Below the pieces are notes generated by a model, which searched no databases, was not told where the DNA came from, and saw only the letters and a list, made by a program, of their open reading frames with translations. A stretch of DNA of 7,022 bases from Kofleriaceae bacterium (GTDB lineage: Bacteria; Myxococcota_A; Polyangia; Haliangiales; Haliangiaceae): contig JAESTW010000828.1 in the NCBI GenBank assembly GCA_016763395.1, forward strand, positions 1 through 7,022, given 5' to 3'. Below, in pieces: positions 1 through 5,789 of the stretch. Made by a program: the position numbers and the translations under genes. Within the stretch, counting starts at the first letter, position 1. The number at the start of each line of letters is the position of its first letter.

Positions 1-78
1 ATCGGCCCCGCCGGGCGAACCTCCGCAAGCCAGCAAACCTGTGAGAACGAGACCAAGACAGTATTTTAAAGACGCCAT
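1..78 (-). CDS. N-terminus of a lipoprotein, truncated at the window edge
   Basis: Reading leftward from an ATG at 78-76, 26 codons run off the left edge. They encode a short basic start (MASLKYC), a hydrophobic core (LGLVLTGLLA) and a Cys at residue 18 in an LLAC lipobox, followed by a Gly/Ser/Pro-rich linker. This is a classical signal peptidase II signal, so the mature protein should be lipidated and held in the envelope. An in-frame TGA four codons upstream excludes a longer start. No good Shine-Dalgarno is visible. Nothing of the mature domain is in the window, so no function can be given. It is divergent from the lipoprotein gene at 319. Confidence 0.8.
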   Translation of the reverse strand, partial: MASLKYCLGLVLTGLLACGGSPGGAD

Positions 79-121
79 GAATTGGTATCACTGCAAATGA
101 AAGTCCAAGCCCCTCGCTGAT

Positions 122-152
122 TAACTAGCGAATATAACTAGCGCTATTCGCT
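122..152. repeat. Overlapping direct and inverted repeat, operator-like
   Basis: AGCGAATA (127-134) and TATTCGCT (145-152) form a perfect 8-base inverted repeat around a 10-base spacer. The 9-mer TAACTAGCG occurs at 122-130 and again at 135-143. On the minus strand a TATATT hexamer (136-131) falls inside the left arm. The position between divergent genes and the dyad symmetry suit a transcription-factor operator. A hairpin is also possible. No protein binding can be shown from sequence alone. Confidence 0.45.
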
Positions 153-192
153 CGTACTGGTACGTACTGGTTCGCGTTTTTGGCTCCATGCT

Positions 193-210
193 GATCACCA
201 CAGGTACCGG
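193..210. promoter_or_regulatory. Copy A of a shared intergenic motif GATCnnnACAGGTACCGG
   Basis: This 18-base stretch matches 15 of 18 positions at 5790-5807, with only the three bases after GATC differing. Both copies are on the same strand, upstream of a lipoprotein gene (109 and 148 bases before the start codons). The core contains the palindrome GGTACC. A common regulator or promoter element would explain the match, but two copies are thin evidence. Confidence 0.3.
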
Positions 211-273
211 CAAATCGTCCGCAAAAGCGGCCAAACCGCATTGGACCTGACGATAAAAGCTTCGCTCATCTTT

Positions 274-300
274 TAGGATGGCGGTCTAAGAGTCATCCTA
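274..300 (+). promoter_or_regulatory. Inverted repeat just upstream of the lipoprotein gene
   Basis: TAGGATG (274-280) and CATCCTA (294-300) are perfect 7-base inverted arms around a 13-base loop, extendable by one T-G pair. The element ends eight bases before the putative Shine-Dalgarno of the gene at 319. It could be an operator or a 5' leader hairpin affecting translation. There is no T-run after it, so a terminator is unlikely. Confidence 0.4.
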
Positions 301-308
301 GGGATAGC

Positions 309-313
309 GAGGG
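309..313 (+). promoter_or_regulatory. Putative ribosome binding site for the TTG start at 319
   Basis: GAGGG sits five bases before TTG at 319. The later in-frame ATG codons at 340, 358 and 370 have weaker upstream sequence, so this site is the main reason for choosing 319. Confidence 0.4.
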
Positions 314-318
314 CGCTT

Positions 319-1293
319 TTGGGGCTGGGACGGTGCTTGATGCTGGTAAACTACCCCATGTTTGGTCGAATGAGTCTCGCAGTTGTCGCTTTCAGCGCAT
401 GCACGTTTGATACAAGCACTCACACCAGCCTGGAAGATGGTGGCATTCAGGCGCCACCCGATTCAGCACTGCTCGATGCTGCATTGCCAGATGCTGTATT
501 GCCAGATGCTGTATTGCCAGAGGTCGACTCAGAGCCACCACTCCCTGTATGCGCGGGCTATGGAACACAGAGTCAGCCCATTACCTTTCTCGGGCAGATC
601 AATACGCTACCTTCGGGAAGATACTACTTTTTCGTAGACAACAATCTTTTCCAAGGAGAGGTCAGCATCGATGAGCGAGGCAACTCCTGGCTCATGGTGC
701 TCAACTACCTGCATCGCTCTACCAACAACGCCAACCTCACCGTATACCGCGACCGTCTGCCACTCCTATCGCCCGCCCCCTTGGGGAGCGACGAGAGCAA
801 CACCGTTTATTGGGGGCATAGCTCCAATGCACTCTTTGCCGCGCTAGAGCTCGACGAGATGCGATTCTATGCTCGCAGTAGCCGCCACAAGCGCGTTGTA
901 CACTTCAGTACAACCCACGCTGATACGATTGACTACTTCGCAACCGGCCAGGGCTCCGCGCAGGGACTGAGAGATGAGTTTGAGGCCTATAGTGACCATA
1001 CAAGCGCATTGCCGGGCAACCAGAACAACCAATTCAGCGATCGAGATGACTTGGCTCAGACCAACTTCCCCTTTTACAGGGCCGGTGTGCGCCACTGGGG
1101 CATTCGTGGCGGAGGCTATCGGTGGGAGGTTGATGACAGGCAAGGTGCATCCCCGCGAGATACCTTGCACCGCACTTGGGTACGCAGCGGCGCAATCTGT
1201 GGCGATGGCGTACTCGAGGGGCAAGAGGCTTGCGACGACGGCAATCAGCTTGCTGGCGATGGCTGCGGTTGCTGTACTACCGAAGACATCTAG
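319..1293 (+). CDS. Lipoprotein with fibrinogen-like region and C-terminal DUF4215 repeat
   Basis: Predicted 324-residue envelope or surface lipoprotein. Residues 1-28 form a signal: basic N-region, hydrophobic core SLAVVAFSA, then Cys28 in a slightly atypical FSAC lipobox. Residues about 48-72 are an Asp/Ala/Leu/Pro linker built from five-residue repeats. The central part (about 78-290) carries NSWLMVLNYLHR, then DESNTVYWGH, FPFYRAGVRHWGIRGGGYRW and EVDD. These resemble bacterial secreted proteins with a fibrinogen C-terminal-like fold, recognised from memory and not by search. Residues 294-324 (CGDG, ACDDGN, DGCGCC) match the DUF4215/Myxococcus Cys-rich repeat and end abruptly. Start is TTG at 319; ATG at 340 is the main alternative and keeps the signal. 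Function is probably surface recognition or adhesion, but this is unproven. Confidence 0.75.
   Translation: MGLGRCLMLVNYPMFGRMSLAVVAFSACTFDTSTHTSLEDGGIQAPPDSALLDAALPDAVLPDAVLPEVDSEPPLPVCAGYGTQSQPITFLGQINTLPSGRYYFFVDNNLFQGEVSIDERGNSWLMVLNYLHRSTNNANLTVYRDRLPLLSPAPLGSDESNTVYWGHSSNALFAALELDEMRFYARSSRHKRVVHFSTTHADTIDYFATGQGSAQGLRDEFEAYSDHTSALPGNQNNQFSDRDDLAQTNFPFYRAGVRHWGIRGGGYRWEVDDRQGASPRDTLHRTWVRSGAICGDGVLEGQEACDDGNQLAGDGCGCCTTEDI
460..519 (+). repeat. 15-base tandem repeat encoding a DAVLP linker
   Basis: Units at 475-489, 490-504 and 505-519 are nearly identical (GATGCTGTATTGCCA, with GCA for GTA in the first). A decayed unit lies at 460-474. They encode DSALL, DAALP, DAVLP, DAVLP and form the flexible linker between the lipidated Cys and the folded domain. 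Copy number could vary between strains without breaking the frame. Confidence 0.8.
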
Positions 1294-1393
1294 ACCGAAT
1301 AGCCTCTGCGATTTCCTTCGCAACGACTTGGGAACGGAAGTATGGGTTCTCGATATAGATGTACTCTTCAGCAAGCCTCGTCGACTTTGAAAG
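1280..1393 (-). pseudogene. Remnant of a phospholipase D family gene
   Basis: On the minus strand a 38-codon stretch between two stops (TAG at 1396-1394 and at 1279-1277) has no start codon but encodes RLAEEYIYIENPYFRS followed by QVVAKEIAEAIRSR. The YIYIENxYF block is a hallmark of phospholipase D enzymes and lies between their two HKD motifs. Neither HKD motif is visible nearby in any frame I read, so this is a fragment and cannot be active. The recognisable part (about 1375-1292) stops where the convergent lipoprotein gene ends (stop at 1291-1293), suggesting that a rearrangement replaced the rest. The motif match was made by eye. Confidence 0.6.
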
Positions 1394-1480
1394 CTACTGT
1401 GAGCGGAGTTTGGCCGGACACCTAGGAGTAGTCTGGTGCAGAACACCTGGTTCGGGCGGTATCAGCGCGTAGAAGAAACG

Positions 1481-2410
1481 CTAGATAGTATTGGAGAGAG
1501 CTTCTTTGACATACATCTTTAAGTACTTGGCGTCCGGTACCCCCTCGTACAATTGGCCGTTGATGTAGATTGCTGGCGTGCCTGTTAGGCCAGCCTCTAT
1601 GCCTTCTTCCTTGTCGCCATCGACTCGAGTTTTTGCGCTTTTGTAGTCCGACTCCCACTTTGCGACGTCCAGCCCAATCTTCTTGGCAAAGCCTTTGAGG
1701 TCGGACATCTTGTGATTGTGCGGGTTCTCAAAGAGCATGTAGTGCATCTCTTTGAATTTGCCTTGCTCGTATGCGGCAACCGCAGCCTGTCCGGCGCCGG
1801 GCGAATCCTTGTTGTGACTGAGAGGGAATTGCTTGTAGTACACCACTACGTCGGTCTCGAGTCCGACAAGTGCCTTTTCAATAATCGGTGCAAAACGTGC
1901 GCAGTGCGGACATGCGTAGTCATAGAATTCGACGATCGTAACTGCTGCATCGGTGGGCCCAGAGTGCGGTCCCTTGGTGTCGATTTTGAAGCTAACCTTC
2001 TTTTGCTCACGAAAACGCGAACCGTATAGCTCTTTGATGGCTTCATTGGGGCCACCGTCTTGCAAGAGTTCGAATACGAACTCGACTGCAAAGGGTGCTC
2101 GCTTGCAAGAATCATCGGTATTGCGTGATGTCCGAAGAGAATGCGCTTTGCCACAAGGAGAAGGCAAGGTGTCGACTAGGGACTCAAAGCGGACAGCGAG
2201 CGGCTTTGCTAGCTTCGTCATATCGACGCCTGCGACCGGCTTTCGCTCTGCAGCCGGGGGCTCAGTTTTATCGAAGTCTTTTTCAATGTCTTTGTACGCC
2301 GACTTTGCTGGCTTTTTCGGAGCAGACTCTTCTTTTGAACATCCGATACCAAGGGGCAGAATGGCAAAAGCGGCCAGAGCAACGAGTTTACGAGTGATTT
2401 GCTTCTTCAC
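1481..2410 (-). CDS. DsbA-family thioredoxin-fold lipoprotein
   Basis: Predicted 309-residue envelope thiol-disulfide oxidoreductase. A GTG start at 2410 gives a compact signal (KKQITRK, hydrophobic core, Cys24 in LGIGC). Residues 25-60 are a Lys/Glu/Pro-rich linker. An N-terminal region (about 65-140) has an extra Cys pair, Cys86 and Cys102. The thioredoxin-like domain begins near 150 with TIVEFYDYACPHC; the active site is Cys167-Pro-His-Cys170, the CPHC of DsbA. The helical insertion follows, and GTPAIYINGQ holds the cis-proline (Pro279, preceded by Thr). The family is DsbA/Thioredoxin_4. In-frame starts at 2443 (GTG) and 2497 (ATG) exist, but 2497 would leave three bases to the divergent msrA start and bury the signal, so 2410 is preferred. 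No Shine-Dalgarno precedes 2410. It may oxidise or isomerise exported proteins; the direction of catalysis cannot be read from sequence. Confidence 0.85.
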   Translation of the reverse strand: MKKQITRKLVALAAFAILPLGIGCSKEESAPKKPAKSAYKDIEKDFDKTEPPAAERKPVAGVDMTKLAKPLAVRFESLVDTLPSPCGKAHSLRTSRNTDDSCKRAPFAVEFVFELLQDGGPNEAIKELYGSRFREQKKVSFKIDTKGPHSGPTDAAVTIVEFYDYACPHCARFAPIIEKALVGLETDVVVYYKQFPLSHNKDSPGAGQAAVAAYEQGKFKEMHYMLFENPHNHKMSDLKGFAKKIGLDVAKWESDYKSAKTRVDGDKEEGIEAGLTGTPAIYINGQLYEGVPDAKYLKMYVKEALSNTI

Positions 2411-2500
2411 GAGGAGGTTCTTAGCACACTTGGCGCCGAGCACGCGATTGTTCCCATGGCAGGCTAACCATCGCCTATCTCGTGGCGTAGACTCCATACA
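2411..2500. promoter_or_regulatory. Divergent promoter region of the dsbA-like and msrA genes
   Basis: These 90 bases separate the chosen start of the minus-strand dsbA-like gene from the ATG of msrA, so both promoters should lie here. No hexamer pair is good enough to mark, and neither start has a clear Shine-Dalgarno. Sharing the region could allow joint control of two envelope redox genes. Confidence 0.4.
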
Positions 2501-3103
2501 ATGCGAATTCCCGTAGCACTAACCATCATACTGCTCCTGTCGGCCTGCTCCTCTACAAAGAGTCCAGGGGTACAGGAAAGCGAGAGTAAGAAGGCCGGCC
2601 GCAGCTTAGAGGGAGGCAATGACGTGGCCTTCTACGCAGGTGGCTGCTTCTGGGGAGTCGAGCACTTCTTGGAGAAACTTGATGGTGTCGAGAGCGTGGA
2701 TTCGGGCTACATGGGAGGCCCAGGCCAAGCGCCTACCTACAAACAGGTTTCCAGTGGTAATTCAGGGCATTTAGAAGCTGTTCGAGTTGTCTACGACAAT
2801 ACGAAAATATCGTATAGGGATATCACCAAGAGATTCTTTGAGATTCACGATCCAACACAGATAGATGGCCAAGGACCCGACCTTGGAGCACAGTACCTAT
2901 CGGCAGTATTTTACGCCTCACTGGACGAAAAAAACCAAGCACAAGCACTGATCGATCTACTCACTGCTAGAGACTTCAAGATAGCAACAGAGCTCAAAGA
3001 GGTCGCCAAATTCTGGCCGGCCGAGGACTATCATCAGAATTATTATCAGAAGAGCGGGAAGCAGCCCTACTGCCACTTGCCCGTAAACCGATTTGGAGAG
3101 TAG
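2501..3103 (+). CDS. msrA: Peptide-methionine (S)-S-oxide reductase, lipoprotein form
   Basis: MsrA reduces the S epimer of methionine sulfoxide in oxidised proteins. Residues 1-15 are a hydrophobic signal ending in lipobox LSAC with Cys16, then a polar linker to about 40. The MsrA domain starts at VAFYAGGCFWG. Catalytic Cys49, Tyr80, Glu92, Asp127 and Tyr132 are present, each two positions below the E. coli numbering. The usual GTQYRS block reads GAQYLS, and the C-terminal YHQNYYQK is followed by a probable resolving Cys191. The 200 residues are a complete single domain with no fused MsrB. Most MsrA proteins are cytosolic, so the lipobox points to repair of envelope proteins. The reducing partner is unknown. 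The 3' end is seven bases from the next gene, so co-transcription is likely. Confidence 0.93.
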   Translation: MRIPVALTIILLLSACSSTKSPGVQESESKKAGRSLEGGNDVAFYAGGCFWGVEHFLEKLDGVESVDSGYMGGPGQAPTYKQVSSGNSGHLEAVRVVYDNTKISYRDITKRFFEIHDPTQIDGQGPDLGAQYLSAVFYASLDEKNQAQALIDLLTARDFKIATELKEVAKFWPAEDYHQNYYQKSGKQPYCHLPVNRFGE

Positions 3104-3110
3104 ATCTATC

Positions 3111-4139
3111 ATGCTCGATGCCAACATTGATATCGCCGCACTAGACGCGAGGCATTTGCGTAATTGGTGGCAGCTGGCAATACCGCCAGGGATGTCCAAA
3201 ACACTATCCTACCTACTTCTCGTTCTCGATCGAGGCACTCTCATTCACGCGATTCGGGCCAATCATGGCGCGGTCCCAATCACAGAAATTCCATTTCGCG
3301 GAACGAGTAAAATGGCCCTACGGAATCTCAAACGAGAACTCGGGGTCAATGCTGTCTTCGTCCTAGAACGAGAGGCACTCGGACAACTGGCCGGTGCCGT
3401 CGATTCAAAGATTGCTCTCTCCGACGACTACGCATCTCAGGGAATCGTGCTCTGGCAAGCGTTGCGAACCTGCGAGGGCATATGGAGTGAGCCACCACTT
3501 CTCGATCTGATTCCGCCACTGCGAGCCCCAGCGCTGCAAAAAACACTCGATCTACTTGTCCCGGACAAAAGTGCCCTGGTCGTCTACGTAATTGACGAAA
3601 AGAGCAAACGCATCCACTGCTCGGGAATCGCCCTCAAAGAAGAAGGCGCGTTCTCACTTGCCACCATGCACCCAGCAATAGCGGACTTAGTAAGCGAGAG
3701 GGAGCTATGTCGAGACTGGCGTGCGAACTATTCTAAGATCAACCAGGCGGTGACCACCCGTCTAGCCCGCCCCGCAATCTCTATCTTCATTGAAAAGGAT
3801 ACGGTCACTCGTATCTTAACTGGGCCACCGGAACAATTGGCCCGAGAGCTAAAGCTGGGGAATCTGGTTATTTCACCAGCTCCTGCTTGGCTACAGGGGT
3901 TGCTCGGAGGTGCCGCAGCACTCGCTGTCGCCTCCGCCTCGGCCAAACGCATGGCGCGATTTCTGCCCAAGAGTGCTCGTTCTATGGCCGGAAACCTCGC
4001 TGGCGCTGCTCAAGATCGAATGAAAAACAGCTCAGTAAATCCGTTTTCAATGTTGGGATTCGATCCAATCCAACTCCTCGGACGCCTGCGCAGTTTTTAC
4101 TCGGCCACGGGCACAGCCCCGGATTCTTCGATTCGGTAG
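3111..4139 (+). CDS. Uncharacterised protein co-directional with msrA
   Basis: I do not recognise this 342-residue protein. There is no signal peptide. The start is ATG at 3111, with GGAGAG at 3095-3100 inside the end of msrA; the TTG at 3093 would overlap msrA by 11 bases. The sequence looks like alternating alpha/beta segments: a Trp pair near the N-terminus (RNWWQL), a hydrophobic stretch SYLLLVL, and a strand-rich middle (SALVVYVIDEKSKRIHCSG, ISIFIEK). Residues about 260-278 (WLQGLLGGAAALAVASASA) form a Gly/Ala hydrophobic segment followed by basic residues (KRMARFLPK), perhaps a membrane-contacting helix. Short spacing suggests an operon with msrA. Its last 43 bases overlap the convergent acetyltransferase gene. 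Even codon use and an intact frame support a real gene. Confidence 0.8.
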   Translation: MLDANIDIAALDARHLRNWWQLAIPPGMSKTLSYLLLVLDRGTLIHAIRANHGAVPITEIPFRGTSKMALRNLKRELGVNAVFVLEREALGQLAGAVDSKIALSDDYASQGIVLWQALRTCEGIWSEPPLLDLIPPLRAPALQKTLDLLVPDKSALVVYVIDEKSKRIHCSGIALKEEGAFSLATMHPAIADLVSERELCRDWRANYSKINQAVTTRLARPAISIFIEKDTVTRILTGPPEQLARELKLGNLVISPAPAWLQGLLGGAAALAVASASAKRMARFLPKSARSMAGNLAGAAQDRMKNSSVNPFSMLGFDPIQLLGRLRSFYSATGTAPDSSIR

Positions 4140-4675
4140 TCGCGTCCGCATTCCTTGCACGACGCCTCATCGTCAGCAGTCGTCAAGGTACATCCACAGT
4201 CACATACCCAAGCAATGCGTTTGGCGGGGACACCAACCATCAAAGCTCGGTCGAGAACCTTGCCCCGGACAACTGCGCCGGCGCCGATAAATGCGTACTC
4301 ACCGATCGTTGCACCGCACACTATCGTGGCGTTGGCGCCAATGCTTGCGCCTCGCTTGACTAGAGTGGGGTGATACTCTCTCTTGCGCTCGACCTCTGAA
4401 CGCGGGTTGATAACGTTGGTAAACACGCACGAGGGGCCGCAAAACACATTGTCTTCGAGAGTAACCTCATCATAGACACTGACATTGTTTTGAATACGGA
4501 CGCCGGATCCGATTTTGACGTTCGCAATGTAGCAACCTTGGCCGATGACACAGCCCTTGCCAATCACCGCGCCCGACATTACGTGAGTGAAGTGCCACAC
4601 TTTGGTGCCCTCGCCAATCACCGCGCCCTCATCGACTACCGCGCTATCGTGTACAAAGTAGCTACTAGCTGCCAT
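4097..4675 (-). CDS. wbpD: Hexapeptide-repeat acetyltransferase, WbpD/WlbB-like
   Basis: Predicted 192-residue left-handed beta-helix acetyltransferase. Its closest known relatives (WbpD, WlbB) use acetyl-CoA to acetylate UDP-2-acetamido-3-amino-2,3-dideoxy-glucuronate, a precursor of surface polysaccharide sugars. Hexapeptide repeats fill about 10-145 (for example GAVIGEG, GAVIGKGCVIGQG, KIGSGVRIQNNVSVYD). The block HPTLVKRGASIGANATIVCG is typical of the family, and a VGVPAKRIAWVC end closes the helix. The tail has Cys158-x-Cys160 and Cys173-x-x-Cys176, a zinc-ribbon-like pair common in WbpD homologues. ATG at 4675 has a good Shine-Dalgarno; a start at 4705 only adds ten odd residues. No dehydrogenase, aminotransferase or glycosyltransferase of the pathway is in the window, so the exact sugar is inferred. 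Confidence 0.88.
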   Translation of the reverse strand: MAASSYFVHDSAVVDEGAVIGEGTKVWHFTHVMSGAVIGKGCVIGQGCYIANVKIGSGVRIQNNVSVYDEVTLEDNVFCGPSCVFTNVINPRSEVERKREYHPTLVKRGASIGANATIVCGATIGEYAFIGAGAVVRGKVLDRALMVGVPAKRIAWVCDCGCTLTTADDEASCKECGRDYRIEESGAVPVAE

Positions 4676-4683
4676 GCAGTGTA

Positions 4684-4687
4684 TCCT
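4684..4687 (-). promoter_or_regulatory. Ribosome binding site of the acetyltransferase gene
   Basis: AGGA on the minus strand lies eight bases before the ATG at 4675-4673. It decides for this start over the upstream in-frame ATG at 4705. Confidence 0.6.
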
Positions 4688-4697
4688 GCCGCAGCCG

Positions 4698-5729
4698 ATG
4701 CCCAAACGTCCACCAAGAGTTGCTAAAGAATTGGCAATACCGAGCGATCTAGATGGGCCGCTCTCGCCGCCGACTCTCGCCTATGAATCAAGGCTGGGCA
4801 AACTCTATCGCGCGGATGTACTCGACTTTCTGAAAGATATTGCAAGCGAATCGGTTGCTTTGGTGGTTGCCGATCCACCCTATGCCATTGCCAAGGACAG
4901 CTGGGATGTTTTTGAATCGCTCGATGAGTATGTAGATTGGTGCGACCTATGGCTCACCGAAGTCGAGCGAATCCTCGAGCCCGGCGGCAGTGCCTACGTT
5001 TGCGGGTTCTCAGAGATTCTCGCAGAAATCAAGGTTCGCAGTGCAAAACGATTCACTGCTTGCCGATGGCTGATTTGGTACTACAAGAACAAGGCAAATT
5101 TGGGCAGTGACTGGGGCCGCTCTCATGAGTCGATCATCCACCTGCGAAGTACCAAACGCACCAAGCTCAACATCGACGACATACGAATTCCGTACAACAA
5201 TCACACCAAGAAGTACCCCGGACGAGTGCAAGCGGTGAGTTCTCAGTACGCTGGAAAGAGCAAGAGCCGTGATTCCTGGCAGCCCCATCCTCTGGGAGCC
5301 AAGCCGCGAGACGTGCTGGAGATCCCCGTCTTGCGCAATGGCACGCCTGAGCGAAACGCACATCCCACGCAGAAGCCCGAAGAGTTGATACGCCGGCTCA
5401 TCGCAGCAAGTAGCAATGAGGGCGACTTGGTCGTCGACCCCTTCGCCGGATCTGGAACAACCGCAATGGTCGCGTCACGTTTGAATCGCCGATGGTTGTC
5501 CGGAGATGCGGACGCGAGGTATGTCGGACTTGCCCGTGAGCGACTGCTCTCGGCGGCAGACGAGGGTTCCACCAGGGCGACCGCGACCGACACGATGACC
5601 AACATCGATACTGCCATTACGATGACCGCGACCAACACCATCGATACCGCGACCAACACCATCGATACCGCGGCCAACACCGCGACGACCGAAACCGCCA
5701 GTACTGCGGACAAGCTCTCAGAGCAGTAG
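4698..5729 (+). CDS. Orphan beta-class DNA methyltransferase, probably N6-adenine
   Basis: AdoMet-dependent DNA methyltransferase of the N6_N4_Mtase family, 343 residues. DPPY (59-62, catalytic motif IV) comes before the AdoMet-binding FAGSGTT (249-255, motif I), which is the beta-class order, with the target-recognition region between. DPPY favours N6-adenine over N4-cytosine. Also visible are WGRSHESIIHLR, IDDIRIPYNNH and HPTQKPEEL (from residue 222), all typical of the family. The enzyme proper ends near 290; the last 50 or so residues are a Thr/Ala/Asp repeat tail not expected in the family. Start is uncertain: ATG at 4698, ATG at 4674 (overlapping the divergent start) and TTG at 4731 lack Shine-Dalgarno sequences. 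No restriction gene or specificity subunit is adjacent, so a regulatory or protective solitary methylase is likely. The target site cannot be told. Confidence 0.9.
   Translation: MPKRPPRVAKELAIPSDLDGPLSPPTLAYESRLGKLYRADVLDFLKDIASESVALVVADPPYAIAKDSWDVFESLDEYVDWCDLWLTEVERILEPGGSAYVCGFSEILAEIKVRSAKRFTACRWLIWYYKNKANLGSDWGRSHESIIHLRSTKRTKLNIDDIRIPYNNHTKKYPGRVQAVSSQYAGKSKSRDSWQPHPLGAKPRDVLEIPVLRNGTPERNAHPTQKPEELIRRLIAASSNEGDLVVDPFAGSGTTAMVASRLNRRWLSGDADARYVGLARERLLSAADEGSTRATATDTMTNIDTAITMTATNTIDTATNTIDTAANTATTETASTADKLSEQ
5625..5687 (+). repeat. 21-base tandem repeat in the methyltransferase tail
   Basis: Units at 5625-5645 and 5646-5666 are identical; 5667-5687 is a decayed third copy, and similar words occur from about 5598. 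They encode TATNTID, TATNTID and TAANTAT. The unit is a multiple of three, so expansion keeps the frame. The antisense frame reads as a long hydrophobic stretch purely because Thr/Ala codons reverse into Val/Ala/Met codons. Confidence 0.85.
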
Positions 5730-5742
5730 AAGCCCTGTGACT

Positions 5743-5764
5743 AGTGGTACCTAGATGTACCGCT
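5743..5764 (+). terminator. Possible hairpin terminator after the methyltransferase
   Basis: AGTGGTAC (5743-5750) pairs with GTACCGCT (5757-5764), eight pairs including one G-T, around a six-base loop. It starts 14 bases after the stop codon, a fitting place for transcription to end. There is no T-run after it, so it is not a canonical intrinsic terminator. Confidence 0.3.
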
Positions 5765-5789
5765 GTAGACCAAAGTCAGCCGTGGCGGC

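Larger units (their letters stand above)
79..318. other. Intergenic region between two divergent lipoprotein genes
   Basis: These 240 bases lie between the 5' ends of two divergent lipoprotein genes and should hold both promoters. I found no convincing -35/-10 pair on either strand. The region is rich in small repeats (annotated separately): an 8-base inverted repeat, a 9-base direct repeat, two GTACTGG copies at 154-160 and 164-170, and a hairpin just before the downstream gene. An unrecognised open frame of about 44 codons (around 142-276, plus) has no ATG start and is not called as a gene. Confidence 0.5.

Noticed and set aside
142..276. Open frame of about 44 codons in the first intergenic region
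   Set aside because: It has no ATG start, no ribosome binding site and no recognisable motif, and it crosses repeat elements.
1307..1322. TGCGA-TTTCCT-TCGCA hairpin as a terminator between convergent genes
   Set aside because: The stem has only five pairs, no T-run follows on either strand, and it lies within the phospholipase D-like codons, so chance pairing is as likely.
844..1446. Long minus-strand open frame of 200 codons opposite the fibrinogen-like lipoprotein
   Set aside because: Its translation is low-information and has no family motif. It lies antisense to a well-supported gene and, in a different frame, across the phospholipase D fragment.
1953..2516. Plus-strand open frame of 187 codons opposite the dsbA-like gene
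   Set aside because: It is antisense to a gene with a clear CPHC active site and lipoprotein signal, and its own product resembles nothing known.
5243..5713. Minus-strand frame encoding a very hydrophobic Val/Ala/Met N-terminus, like a membrane protein
   Set aside because: The hydrophobic stretch is the reverse reading of the Thr/Ala repeat in the methyltransferase tail, and the rest is antisense to catalytic motifs.
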